Shown: positions 1-9,989 of the stretch, piece by piece
Layout of the letters: each line of letters begins with the position of its first letter
Numbering within the stretch: the stretch's first letter is position 1
Assembly: GCA_031404455.1 (NCBI GenBank)
Contig: JANNHP010000314.1
Location: forward strand, 1 to 20,050
Source of the DNA: JANNHP01 sp031404455
GTDB taxonomy: Bacteria; Planctomycetota; JAJSAM01; JAJVHW01
Length of the DNA: 20,050 nt
Direction of reading: 5' to 3'
The notes under the pieces: generated by a model
What the model was told of the DNA's origin: nothing
The model's database searches: none
What the model saw: the letters and a program-made list of their open reading frames with translations, nothing else
Position numbers and translations under genes: made by a program

Positions 1-100
1 CAGGTCGGAGGCGCAGGACCCCGAGCGCCGCAGCGTGCTCGACTTCCTGCTCTCGGACCGGTTCGTCGAGCAGGAGAAGGCTCTCGGCGAGAAGCGCTAG
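1..100 (+). CDS. C-terminal end of an unidentified protein (partial)
   Basis: An open frame enters from the left edge and ends at TAG 98-100, leaving 32 readable residues. They are charged and helical in character (it contains SVLDFLLSDRFVEQEKAL and ends GEKR). No domain can be recognised from so short a tail. The gap to the next gene is 156 bp, with a promoter-like element just after the stop, so the next gene need not share its transcript. The codon bias (G or C in third positions) matches a real gene. Confidence 0.6.
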   Translation, partial: RSEAQDPERRSVLDFLLSDRFVEQEKALGEKR

Positions 101-116
101 GTCGTCCCGGCTCGCG

Positions 117-122
117 TAGGAT
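117..122 (+). promoter_or_regulatory. TAGGAT, possible -10 element
   Basis: TAGGAT sits 17 bases after the upstream stop codon, in the gap before the HEAT-repeat gene. Similar boxes stand upstream of gcvP (TAGGAT, 7088-7093) and of lgt (TAGGTT, minus strand, 7027-7032), which is the reason for listing it. I see no convincing -35 partner. If used, transcription would begin near 129, about 128 bases before the HEAT gene and only a few bases before an ATG at 133 that opens a 44-codon frame. Confidence 0.25.
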
Positions 123-256
123 CGCGCGTCCCATGCGCAAGGTCCTCCCGCCGATCCGGGTGCCCGCGACGGCGCGCGTCCTCATCCGCAACGAGCGGGA
201 AAGCGAGGGGTCTCGCGGAGCCGTCGCCCGTCGAACGGGACGCATGGGGGACCGCC

Positions 257-1945
257 ATGGCAGCTAGACCGATCGTCGTCGTGCTCGCCGCCGGGGCGGT
301 CGTCCTCGGCGGCGTCTGGATGTCGCAGCGCGGCGAGGAGCCGGCGCCCGTCGAGACTCCCGCGCCCGAAGCGCCGAACGGGACGTCCGAGATCCGTCCG
401 CCGGAGTTCCCGGCGGTCCATGGGGACGAGGACCGGATCGCCCACTGGGTCCACACCGTCGTGAATGGCGCCGACGACGACGTCGCGTGGGCGCTCGGCT
501 GCCTCGAACGGGCCGGGCCGCGCGGACGCTCCGCGTTGCGCGAGACGGCGGGTTCGTCGATCGAGTCCAACACCGCGCTCACGCAGCAGACGCTGGAGTT
601 CCTGCTGAAGGCGCCCGAGGACTCCGACGGTGCCTTCGCCGTCGCGGCGCTTGGGAGCCGCGACCCGGAGGCCGTCACCCGCGCGATGCGCCTGGTCGGG
701 AAGTTGCCGGGCGGGCCGCGCGACGCGGTCGCGAAGGCGATCGCCGCCGCGGGCTCGACCGGTCGCCGGGACGTGCGTCTCGACGCGGTCGCTGCCCTGG
801 CGAAACGGAACGATCCCGACGCTGCGGCCGAAGCGATGCGGCTCGTGGACGGCGCGAGCTCGCCGGATGCGCCCGACGCGGTGCGCGCGCTCGCGGACTT
901 CCGTCTCCCGGCCGTGCGCGACTACGTCGCGGCCGTCTTCTCGTCCGACGCCGGCACGCCGGTCCGATTCGCGGCCGCGGACGTCCTCGTCGGATGGAAC
1001 GATCTCGCGCCCCTGCCGTGGCTCGAGTCCCTCGTGGCTTCGCCGCCCGCCGGGGCGTTCGACTTCGCGGACGCGGCGCTCGGCGTCCTCGCCAAGGCGC
1101 GGCACGAGGGTGCCCTCGCGCGGATCGGCGCGACAGCGGCGGACACGCTCGCGGGCACGTCCTCTCGCGTCGCCGCCGTACGGCGTCTCGCGCCGTATCC
1201 GCTCGAAGCGAAGCTCGCGTTCCTCGACGCCGCGGCGGCCGCGGCCGCCGGGTCGGACCCCGAGGTCGCCGTGGAGGCGCTCGACGCCCTCGTCCGCGCG
1301 GGCGCTCCCGGCATCATGGACCGGCTCACGCGCACGGTGCGCGAGGGCGACGCGGCGTCGGGGAATCCGGCGGCGCTCGTCCTCGGTCGCGTGCGGCGTC
1401 CCGAGGCGGCCGCGTCCCTCGTCGATGCGGTCCGCCGGACGGACATCGAAGAGGAACTGCGGACGCTCTTCCTCAGGGCGCTCGTCCTCTCGGGGGCTCC
1501 CGAGACCGCCGGATTCGTCGCCGGGGCGATCGCGCAGGACAGAGTCCCCTACGGCGCGCCGCTGTCGATTGCCTACAACGCGGGAGCCATGCTCGGCGAC
1601 AGCAGTCCGGAGTTCCGCGCGGCGCTCGGGCCGGAGCTCGTCCAGGCGCTGCGCGGCGAGCTCGGGCCGCTCGCCGGGGCCGGCCTCGTGCAGACCGTGC
1701 GTGCGGCCGGGATCTGCTGCGGTCCCGAGGCATCCGGCGCGCTCGCGACCTGGCTCGGCCACGCGGACGCCGAGGTCCGCACCAACGCAGCGCTGGCGCT
1801 CGGGTACACCGCAGGAGACGATGCGGAGCGGGATCTGCGAGCCGCCTGGTTCCGATGGAGGGACGAGCCGTCGCGGGCCTCGATCACGAAGGCGATGGAA
1901 CGCGCGCACTACCGGTCGGACGACCCGGCGCGTCCACCGCGCTGA
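257..1945 (+). CDS. Membrane-anchored HEAT-repeat-like protein
   Basis: This 562-residue protein has one hydrophobic N-terminal segment (about residues 5-22). It acts as a signal anchor or uncleaved signal and is followed by a Pro/Glu/Ala-rich linker (about 27-42). The rest is alpha-helical and Ala/Leu/Val/Arg-rich, with repeated helix pairs of HEAT/PBS-lyase type; the clearest is DAEVRTNAALALG at 504-516. Such repeats usually bind proteins. No catalytic motif is visible, so the partner and role are unknown. The ATG at 257 is preceded by GGGGGA (246-251) at 5-base spacing. The DUF5658-like gene follows 151 bp downstream on the same strand and may be co-transcribed. I am confident that it codes and is helical-repeat, but not of any specific function. 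Confidence 0.8.
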   Translation: MAARPIVVVLAAGAVVLGGVWMSQRGEEPAPVETPAPEAPNGTSEIRPPEFPAVHGDEDRIAHWVHTVVNGADDDVAWALGCLERAGPRGRSALRETAGSSIESNTALTQQTLEFLLKAPEDSDGAFAVAALGSRDPEAVTRAMRLVGKLPGGPRDAVAKAIAAAGSTGRRDVRLDAVAALAKRNDPDAAAEAMRLVDGASSPDAPDAVRALADFRLPAVRDYVAAVFSSDAGTPVRFAAADVLVGWNDLAPLPWLESLVASPPAGAFDFADAALGVLAKARHEGALARIGATAADTLAGTSSRVAAVRRLAPYPLEAKLAFLDAAAAAAAGSDPEVAVEALDALVRAGAPGIMDRLTRTVREGDAASGNPAALVLGRVRRPEAAASLVDAVRRTDIEEELRTLFLRALVLSGAPETAGFVAGAIAQDRVPYGAPLSIAYNAGAMLGDSSPEFRAALGPELVQALRGELGPLAGAGLVQTVRAAGICCGPEASGALATWLGHADAEVRTNAALALGYTAGDDAERDLRAAWFRWRDEPSRASITKAMERAHYRSDDPARPPR

Positions 1946-2096
1946 ACCGGAGGATGTCCGGATGGATGGACGTCGCGACCGCACCGAGCCTCGAGCGAGC
2001 CTGGCGCGACCGGAATCCCGTTTGCGAGGCGGAGCCTGGACGCGGTCCGGCGATCGGCCGGACGCGAAACCGGCTCCGAGCCCTCGTGAGGAATCC

Positions 2097-2576
2097 ATGG
2101 AAGCCGCCGTCAGCGACGCCTCGCCGTCCGCTCCTTCGTCGTCGGCCTCGGACCGCCGCGGTTCGGACCGCCGTCGGGAGTCGACCCCGATGTTCTCGGT
2201 GTTCACGCTCTTCGGAGGACGGCGCGCGCGGGACCGCCGCGCTCCCGACTCGGCGAACCAGTACGTCGACCGCTACCCCCCGCGGCTCGCCGCGGCGCTC
2301 GTCGCCATCGGTCTGCTCTGCGCCCTCGACGCCGTCTTCACCCTGCTCTACCTGCAGAAGGGCGGAGGCGAGGCCAATCCCCTGATGGCCGCTCTGATCG
2401 ACGGCGCGGGCCCGCGGCCGTTCCTGGTGCTCAAGTGCGCCGTGACGAACGTCGGGCTGATCGTGCTCTGCCTGCACAAGAACTTCAGGTTCGTGAAGCC
2501 CGTGATCATGGCGCTCCTCGGCGTCTACTCGGCGCTCTTCGCGTATCACATCTACCTCGCCGCGACGTTCACGTAG
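2097..2576 (+). CDS. DUF5658-type small membrane protein
   Basis: This is a 159-residue protein with a Ser/Arg-rich cytoplasmic-type N-terminus (1-60, including two SDRR motifs) and then three hydrophobic segments, at about 63-86, 108-127 and 133-157. The first segment ends in a DAVFTLLYLQKGGGEANPLM pattern (78-97). The Asp plus Gly-Gly-x-Glu-x-Asn-Pro-Leu-Met layout is what I recognise from the DUF5658 family, whose function is unknown. A much longer frame is open upstream on this strand, but it runs antiparallel in composition through the HEAT gene and is a shadow. The ATG at 2097 has GAGGA (2088-2092) four bases upstream and begins the protein-like part. Two hairpins follow the gene. Confidence 0.8.
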   Translation: MEAAVSDASPSAPSSSASDRRGSDRRRESTPMFSVFTLFGGRRARDRRAPDSANQYVDRYPPRLAAALVAIGLLCALDAVFTLLYLQKGGGEANPLMAALIDGAGPRPFLVLKCAVTNVGLIVLCLHKNFRFVKPVIMALLGVYSALFAYHIYLAATFT

Positions 2577-2607
2577 CCGTGGGTCGCGCCGCCTTGCGCC
2601 CTTCGCA

Positions 2608-2628
2608 CCGGTCCTTGAATCGGACCGG
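2608..2628. terminator. Hairpin between convergent genes (first of two)
   Basis: CCGGTCC (2608-2614) pairs perfectly with GGACCGG (2622-2628) across a 7-base loop. It lies between the DUF5658-like gene (+) and the secreted-protein gene (-), and its last two bases overlap the start of a second, longer hairpin. No T-run follows on either strand. Confidence 0.5.
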
Positions 2629-2654
2629 CCCCCGCGTCGTGCGACGCGAGGGCC
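2627..2654. terminator. Long GC-rich hairpin, probable bidirectional terminator
   Basis: GGCCC plus CGCGTCG (2627-2639) pairs with CGACGCG plus GGGCC (2642-2654). This gives a 12-pair stem with one internal C-A mismatch (2632/2649) and a 2-base apical gap. It is central in the 103-bp gap between two convergent genes, as expected for a shared terminator. It lacks a T-tract, so the evidence is structural only. Confidence 0.6.
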
Positions 2655-2673
2655 GGAAGGAACAGCCGGGGAG

Positions 2674-2690
2674 CCGCCGCTAATCGGCGG
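2674..2690 (-). terminator. Small hairpin with the secreted-protein stop codon in its loop
   Basis: CCGCCG (2674-2679) pairs with CGGCGG (2685-2690). The 5-base loop CTAAT contains the TAG stop (minus strand, 2680-2682) of the large secreted protein. A 6-bp stem in this base composition can arise by chance; it is listed because stronger hairpins overlap stop codons elsewhere in the window. Confidence 0.3.
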
Positions 2691-5600
2691 AGTAGATGAC
2701 GTCCTTCGGCTGCTTCAGCTTGAAGGAGTACTTGAAATGGCCCTGCGGTCCCGGCAGCGCGCCGAGGAGGACCTGCCAGGTGCCGGTCACGTTCAGAGTG
2801 TGCGTGATCGTGAGTCCCTTGCCCTTCGCGACCACGTCGTCCGCGTCGAACGTCACGATCGTCCCGTTCGGGTCGATCAGGTAGATGGCCTTGAGCGCGA
2901 GCCCCGAGTCGTCCGGCGTGGCGGTGAACGTCATCTGCGCGCCCGCGAGGGCGCCGACCTCCGCGGCGAACGTCTTGCCCGCGACGAAGTTGTTCGGGCC
3001 GTTGTCCCCGGTGCCGCTCTTGTCCGCGACGATCTTCGCCGTTGCGACGAGCTGCGTCGCGTCGCCGTCATCGCTCGCCACGACGCAGAAGTAGCGGCCG
3101 GTGGCCGGCGCCGTGAAGCCGGAGACCGACGCCGATCCCTTTCCGCCCCTGGTCTTCGCGGCCAGCCCGGTCGTGCCGTCCTGGTCGAGCACGGCGATGC
3201 GCAGCGCTCGCTTCGGCTGCCTCGCCACGGTCTTCACCGAGATGCCGACCGTGCTGCCCTGGACCGCGTCGAAGTAGAAGCCGCAGGCCGACGAGCCGAA
3301 CGCGAGGTCGGTCGTCCCGAGCGGACCGCAGACGACGGCCTGAACCGCCGCCGGGAGCCCGGAACCCGCGATGTCGAGCGCCCCGATCGTGGCGTGGGTG
3401 CTGCCGGCGACCGTCGCCGTGCCGGCGAAGCTGAGATCCGGCCCGCCGGTCGCGGTGATGCCGGCGGGCAGTACGCCTTCGTCGATCGATACCGCGTACG
3501 GAGCCGTTCCGCCGACGAACCCGATCTCCCGGTCGACGACCTTCCCGAGGGGGAACGCGACGAACTCGCCGACCTCGCTCGTCAGCTCCGGATTGACCGT
3601 GAAGGAGACGGGACCCGACGCGGACGCGTTGGGGTTCGCCGAGTCCTTCGCAGAAAGGATGAAGTTGTAGAGACCCTCCTGCGAGGGGTTGCCGCGCACG
3701 CGGGCGTTCGCGCCGTCGAGGAGGAGCCCCGGCGGGACGACGAACGGGGAGTCGATCGCCAGCGAGTAGGGCGGGATGCCGCCCTTGATGTTGACCGGGA
3801 CGTTGTAGGGACGTCCGACCGTCCAGGGCTGGAAGGCTCCGGAGGAGAACTCGAGTTTCGAGAACGTCTGGACGGAATAGTCGGCGAGACGGACCCCCGA
3901 GACGTGCGCGACACGGATTCGGTACGTTCCCGCGGCGAGCGGTCCCGTGATGGCCTTGTAGATGCCGGGGATGCTGGTCTGCGGACCCGTCGCGATCACG
4001 GCGTTCGCGAGGTTGCGGAGCTCCAGCACGATCTGGGTGTTGAATTTCGTGCGGTCGATGCTCACCTGGGCATTCAAGGCGCTCGTCGGCTCCGGCATGA
4101 CGAACTGGAACCAGTCCTCGTTGTAGAGATTGAGGATGCGGGTGTTCCGGACGAAGCCGAACTGCGTGACGACCTTCGGCTCCGTGACGTTGTCGTTCGG
4201 CTCGTCGGCGTCGTCGCCGACCAGACCGTGGCGGATGAAGTTGCGCGAGAGTCCGGGCCCGTCGTAGCCGAGGCCGCCCCAGGCGACGTAGAACGTGGAC
4301 GTGGTCACCGGCGCGGTGAGCGAGTCCACCGTGCGGAACGCGCGGTCGGTGTTGGCGCCGGTCCCGTCGATGGTGTCCCACGCCTCGTTCGAGGCGTCGA
4401 CCAGGTCGTAGAGACCGGCCGCGACCCAGCCCGCGATGTCCGGACCGGCCGACGAGGTGAGCGTCGGATTCTCCATGGCGATCGTGTTTGCGGAGGAGGA
4501 CGAGAGGCCGTCGATGAATTGCGTGTCGCCCGAGACCGCAGCGTACAGGTAGTACCCGAAGCCCTCGGCGAAGGCGTTCTCCTGGTCGCTCACCGCGTCG
4601 AACGCGGTGTTCATGCCGCTCGTCGGGTGCGCGGCGATGAAGCCGAGCACGTGGCGCGCATAGGTACGCGTGATCACCGAGTTGTCCCAGGGGTCGGGAT
4701 TGGTCGTCGTGCCGCTCACGCGCATCTGCGCGGGGGCGGTGGAGGGCTTGTTGTAGATCGTGGGCGCGATCGAGTTCGGGTCGTAGAGGACCTCGAGTTG
4801 CGGGATCGGATTCGCGGTCCGCGGGGTCGCCCAGTCGTAGACGCCCTGGATGGTGCGCACGATGTTGAGCGGCGCCCTCGCCGTCCCTGCGGCGTCGTTG
4901 CTGCTCGAGATCGCCAGCGTTCCGACGTCGCGGTCTGCGTTGAAGGCCACGCCGGTCGCGAGCGTGAACCCGAGGGCGGCTCCGCCGGTCGTGGTTCTCA
5001 CGATCGCGGACGGCGCCTGCGCCGTGGCCACGAGCGAACCGACCTCGGTTCCGACGAGCGCCATGCCCCGGATGGCGAAGTCGCCGAATGCGTTCGTCAC
5101 CGCGCTCGCGACCGGGAGTCCGGTCGAGCCGCGCAGTTCGACGGTCATCCCCGAGAGCGGGAGGTTCGCGTCGATGGTGGGGCCGATACCGCTCCCCGTG
5201 ACCACGATCCGGTCGAACAGAACGCGTCCCGTGAAGTTCGTGATCTTCGGGTCGAACTGCCAGTCGATGCTCGGCGAACTGGTGAAGGTGTAGAGCCCGT
5301 TCGTCTGCCCTGCGTCGGGGCGGACGTAGCGGTTCGCCCCGGCTGGCTCGTCCATGCCGACGCCGTACGTGAGAGACGTTCCCGCCGTCCATCCGCCGAG
5401 GTACGCCATCACGATGCGGCCCGAGGACTCGTTGATCTGGATCTGGAAGTTGAGGGTGCCGCTGTAAGTCGAGTAGCGCGACCAGTTGAGCCAGGCGAAG
5501 ACGAACCTGCGATTCGGCGCCGTGCCTTCGACCCAGTATTTCGTGGAGGGAGTGAGGGTCCCGGCTACGCCGAGCAGGTCGGTCCAAGCGACCGAGCAGA

Positions 5601-5925
5601 CGCCGTCGTAGGTGCTCCCGCTCGCCATCGCGCCGCCGGTCGGGGAGCAGCAACCGCTCTGCGCTCCACCGCCGAACTGGAAGAAGCCGTTCGTCGAGAC
5701 GGAGCAGGAAGTGAACGTCTTCCCGTAATAGGGGATCGGGAACGGGAATGTCAGTGACTTCACGCTGTCGTCGCCCGTCAAACCGAAGTCGGTCGCGGTC
5801 GACGGCGGTGTGATCCACTGCCCGGACACCTGCGAGACGGTGTAGTCCTGCGCCCACGCAGTCGCCGACGCGACGGCTACGGTGACGAACGCAGCCAGCA
5901 TCCCGAGAGTTCGCGAGAATCCCAT
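2680..5925 (-). CDS. Large secreted multidomain protein with PPC and putative-Ig domains
   Basis: This is a 1081-residue protein. Residues 1-25 are a signal peptide (cleavage likely AWA|QD). Residues 45-230 are a beta-rich N-terminal domain with YYGKTFTSCSVSTNGFFQFG, the layout of nidogen-like/adhesion extracellular modules, with Cys at 74, 92, 93 and 110. Residues 232-335 resemble a carboxypeptidase regulatory-like beta-sandwich. Residues 350-570 resemble a zinc metalloprotease fold, but the place of HExxH reads RTYAR (about 420-424), while an EGFGYYL helix (454-460) remains. Residues 573-690 are a PPC (bacterial pre-peptidase C-terminal) domain starting DEPNDN. Two putative-Ig (He_PIG-like) modules follow at 692-780 and 783-870, then beta-rich PPC-like repeats to the end. 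There is no transmembrane anchor and no sorting signal that I recognise. GGAGG (5932-5936) supports the start. It is most likely an extracellular or cell-surface adhesive or binding protein; enzymatic activity is doubtful. Confidence 0.85.
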   Translation of the reverse strand: MGFSRTLGMLAAFVTVAVASATAWAQDYTVSQVSGQWITPPSTATDFGLTGDDSVKSLTFPFPIPYYGKTFTSCSVSTNGFFQFGGGAQSGCCSPTGGAMASGSTYDGVCSVAWTDLLGVAGTLTPSTKYWVEGTAPNRRFVFAWLNWSRYSTYSGTLNFQIQINESSGRIVMAYLGGWTAGTSLTYGVGMDEPAGANRYVRPDAGQTNGLYTFTSSPSIDWQFDPKITNFTGRVLFDRIVVTGSGIGPTIDANLPLSGMTVELRGSTGLPVASAVTNAFGDFAIRGMALVGTEVGSLVATAQAPSAIVRTTTGGAALGFTLATGVAFNADRDVGTLAISSSNDAAGTARAPLNIVRTIQGVYDWATPRTANPIPQLEVLYDPNSIAPTIYNKPSTAPAQMRVSGTTTNPDPWDNSVITRTYARHVLGFIAAHPTSGMNTAFDAVSDQENAFAEGFGYYLYAAVSGDTQFIDGLSSSSANTIAMENPTLTSSAGPDIAGWVAAGLYDLVDASNEAWDTIDGTGANTDRAFRTVDSLTAPVTTSTFYVAWGGLGYDGPGLSRNFIRHGLVGDDADEPNDNVTEPKVVTQFGFVRNTRILNLYNEDWFQFVMPEPTSALNAQVSIDRTKFNTQIVLELRNLANAVIATGPQTSIPGIYKAITGPLAAGTYRIRVAHVSGVRLADYSVQTFSKLEFSSGAFQPWTVGRPYNVPVNIKGGIPPYSLAIDSPFVVPPGLLLDGANARVRGNPSQEGLYNFILSAKDSANPNASASGPVSFTVNPELTSEVGEFVAFPLGKVVDREIGFVGGTAPYAVSIDEGVLPAGITATGGPDLSFAGTATVAGSTHATIGALDIAGSGLPAAVQAVVCGPLGTTDLAFGSSACGFYFDAVQGSTVGISVKTVARQPKRALRIAVLDQDGTTGLAAKTRGGKGSASVSGFTAPATGRYFCVVASDDGDATQLVATAKIVADKSGTGDNGPNNFVAGKTFAAEVGALAGAQMTFTATPDDSGLALKAIYLIDPNGTIVTFDADDVVAKGKGLTITHTLNVTGTWQVLLGALPGPQGHFKYSFKLKQPKDVIYSAD

Positions 5926-5994
5926 GGCGGCACCTCCGCACGCGGGGGGCGGTCCGTCAGCCCGAACTGGCGACCGCTCCTCGTCGTGCGCGTC

Positions 5995-6023
5995 AAGTTA
6001 GATTCGCGTTCGGCCACGCGCAA
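5995..6023 (-). promoter_or_regulatory. Possible sigma-70-type promoter of the secreted-protein gene
   Basis: On the minus strand TTGCGC (6018-6023) is followed after exactly 17 bases by TAACTT (5995-6000). This would start transcription near 5988, giving a leader of about 60 bases that contains the GGAGG. Both hexamers are only partial matches to consensus. The 179-bp gap between lgt and this gene otherwise shows nothing I recognise. Confidence 0.35.
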
Positions 6024-6104
6024 GGGGGAATCCGAAGTGCGGCGGGGGCGATGCAGGCTCGCGGCGCCCGGGAAATGCCGAGTCGGGCGAGATTGCCGGC
6101 GGGA

Positions 6105-6992
6105 TCAGCGGTGGGACGAGGCCGAGGTTCCCGGACGGGTCGAGCGCAGGACGAGGATCCCGACGAGGACCATCGGGATGCCGAACATCTGGCTGAACGA
6201 GAGGCCGGTGCCCCAGACGTCCTCGCCGCGGTCCCGGTCACCGCGCCAGAACTCCACGATGAACCGGTTGACGGGGTAGAGGAAGAGGTACCAGGCGGCC
6301 ACGATCCCCGGGCGCTTGGCCTTCCTGGCGATGCCGAGGAGAGCCAGGAAGACGATCAGGTTCCCGATCGCCATGTAGATCTGCACGGGGTGCAGCCAGT
6401 ACGGGGCGCAGAAGTTCTCCGGGCGCTCGGGGCACTCGCTGTACGCGTAGCGCCAGTCGGCGCTGTGGTTGGGGAACTGCACGGCGTACCAGGGCGCGTG
6501 TTCGGCCGATTCGACCGGCGTCCCGTCGGGCGCCAGGATCTTCCGGCCGTAGTCGTCGCCGGCGAAGAAGCAGCCCATGCGGCCGACCGAGTGCGCGATC
6601 GCGACACCGAGCGCCGCGGCGTCGGCACAGGTGAGCACGGGGAGCTTCTTCTTCCAGAGCCACCAGAACGCGAAGACGACGGAGGACGCCATGCCGCCGT
6701 ACCAGACGAGACCGCCCTCCCAGATCTTGAACACCCGGAAGAACTGCCCCTGGAACTCGTGGAAGTTCTGGACGATGTACGTCACGCGCGAGCCCAGGAT
6801 GCCGACCGCGAGCAGGTAGAAGCAGAAGTCGAAGGAGTCCTGCGACTCCATGATCCCCTGGCGCTTCAGCCGCTTCGAGACGACCCACGTCCCCGCGAGG
6901 AACCCCAGGATCACCATCACGCCGAACATGCGGATGGGGAAGTAGTTGTTCTCGCCCCAGGGCAGCGGGATCTGGAAGAGCACTGGGAACAT
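6105..6992 (-). CDS. lgt: Prolipoprotein diacylglyceryl transferase
   Basis: Lgt is the inner-membrane enzyme that moves diacylglycerol from phosphatidylglycerol to the lipobox cysteine of prolipoproteins. The 295-residue product is a multi-pass membrane protein. It has family signatures in order: GGLVWYGG (93-100), HSVGRMGCFFAGDDYG (134-149, with the key Arg138), HPVQIY (201-206), RFIVEFWRGD (243-252) and a last helix near 264-283. At the GGxxFHGG site, where E. coli has a catalytic-loop histidine, this protein has tyrosine (Tyr98), which some Lgt lineages also show. An extra loop of about 45 residues (153-198) precedes HPVQ. A longer frame exists upstream, but the Met at 6992 has GGAGGA (7001-7006) at 7-base spacing and matches the usual Lgt N-terminus. 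The gene is divergent from gcvP. Confidence 0.95.
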   Translation of the reverse strand: MFPVLFQIPLPWGENNYFPIRMFGVMVILGFLAGTWVVSKRLKRQGIMESQDSFDFCFYLLAVGILGSRVTYIVQNFHEFQGQFFRVFKIWEGGLVWYGGMASSVVFAFWWLWKKKLPVLTCADAAALGVAIAHSVGRMGCFFAGDDYGRKILAPDGTPVESAEHAPWYAVQFPNHSADWRYAYSECPERPENFCAPYWLHPVQIYMAIGNLIVFLALLGIARKAKRPGIVAAWYLFLYPVNRFIVEFWRGDRDRGEDVWGTGLSFSQMFGIPMVLVGILVLRSTRPGTSASSHR

Positions 6993-7026
6993 GGGCTTCG
7001 TCCTCCGGGACGGAATCGGGTCCGAG

Positions 7027-7032
7027 AACCTA
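7027..7032 (-). promoter_or_regulatory. TAGGTT, possible -10 element of lgt
   Basis: On the minus strand TAGGTT lies 34 bases upstream of the lgt start codon, placing a start near 7020 and leaving room for GGAGGA. It shares the TAGG(A/T)T form with boxes at 117 and 7088. No clear -35. Confidence 0.3.
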
Positions 7033-7087
7033 ACTCGCTCCCGCCCGAACGTGCATGGCTTTGTCGTCAGCGCGGCGGCGACCTCGC

Positions 7088-7093
7088 TAGGAT
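7088..7093 (+). promoter_or_regulatory. TAGGAT, possible -10 element of gcvP
   Basis: TAGGAT in the context CTCGCTAGGATTCT sits 54 bases upstream of the gcvP ATG, compatible with a leader of about 48 bases carrying GGAGG (7132-7136). TTGTCG (7061-7066) is 21 bases upstream, too far for a standard -35. The 155-bp gap shared with lgt is too short and featureless for a glycine riboswitch. Confidence 0.3.
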
Positions 7094-7147
7094 TCTGCGA
7101 ATCTCCCGCCACGACGTGCGCGGAGTCCCCCGGAGGTCGCGAGTCCC

Positions 7148-8656
<1,509 letters not shown>

Positions 8657-9989
8657 TCACGCTCGGCTCCTGCACGATGAAGCTGAACGCCACGAGCGAG
8701 ATGATCCCCGTGACGTGGCCGGAGTTCGGCGCGATCCACCCGTTCGCTCCGCGCGACCAGGCGGCCGGCTACACGGAGATGTTCGCGAACCTCGAACGCT
8801 GGCTCTCCGAGTGCACCGGATTCGCGGCGACGTCGCTCCAGCCGAACGCGGGCTCGCAGGGCGAGTACGCGGGTCTCCTCGTCATCCGCCGCTGGCACGA
8901 GGACCGCGGGCAGGGACACCGCGACGTCTGCCTCATCCCTTCGTCGGCGCACGGCACGAATCCCGCGAGCGCGGTGATGGCCGGGTTCAAGGTCGTCGTG
9001 ACGAAGTGCGACGAACACGGCAACGTGGATCTCGCCGACCTCCGCGCGAAGGCGCAGCAGCACGCGGCCAACCTCGCGGCGCTGATGGTCACGTATCCCT
9101 CGACGCACGGTGTCTTCGAGGAGGAGATCCGCGACATCTGCAAGGCGGTCCACGACGCGGGCGGCCAGGTCTACATGGACGGCGCGAACTTCAACGCCCA
9201 GCTCGGTTACACGAGCCCCGGCGAGATCGGCGCCGACGTCTGCCACCTGAACTTGCACAAGACGTTCTGCATCCCGCACGGAGGCGGCGGACCCGGCATG
9301 GGCCCGATCTGCGTCGCGAAGCACCTCGCGCCCTTCCTGCCGGGCCACTCGGTCATGGGCACCGGCGGCGAGAAGTCGATCGGCGCGGTCTCGGCGGCGC
9401 CGTGGGGCAGCCCTTCGATCCTGCCGATCTCGTACGTGTACATCGGGCTGATGGGCGGCGAAGGTCTCGCGCGGGCGACGGCGGTCGCGATCCTCAACGC
9501 GAACTACATGGCGACGCGCCTCGAGCCGCACTTCCCCGTGCTCTACAAGGGGAAGAAGGGCCGCTGCGCGCACGAGTTCATCCTCGACCTGCGTCCGGTC
9601 ACGGCGTCGTCGGGCATCACCGCCGAGGACGTGGCGAAGCGCCTGATGGACTACGGCTTCCACGCGCCGACGATGTCGTTCCCGGTCTCGGGCACGCTCA
9701 TGGTCGAGCCAACGGAGTCGGAGGGCAAGCCCGAGCTCGACCGGTTCTGCGACGCGATGATCGCGATCCGCGCGGAGATCGCCGACGTCGAGGCGGGACG
9801 CATCGACCGGACCGACAACCCGCTGAAGAACGCGCCGCACACGGTGGACGTGATCGTCGCCGAGAAGTGGGACCACCCGTACTCGCGCGAGACGGCCGCT
9901 TTCCCCGCGCCGTGGGTGCGCGAGTGGAAGTTCTGGCCGCACGTCGGCCGCGTGGACAACCTCTACGGCGACCGGAACCTCATCTGCAC

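Noticed and set aside
630..2096. Upstream extension of the DUF5658-like protein
   Set aside because: The added residues are Arg/Ser/Pro-rich shadow of the HEAT gene; the ribosome site and protein-like sequence begin at 2097.
182..2206. Very long minus-strand frame (674 residues) opposite the HEAT gene, and similar long frames opposite the secreted protein and the signalling genes
   Set aside because: They are Arg/Gly/Ala/Asp-rich without domains and lie opposite well-supported genes; long antisense frames are expected at about 70% GC.
6993..7147. Glycine riboswitch upstream of gcvP
   Set aside because: The gap is 155 bp shared with lgt's promoter, and I see no aptamer-like paired structure; the gcvT upstream gap is also too short.
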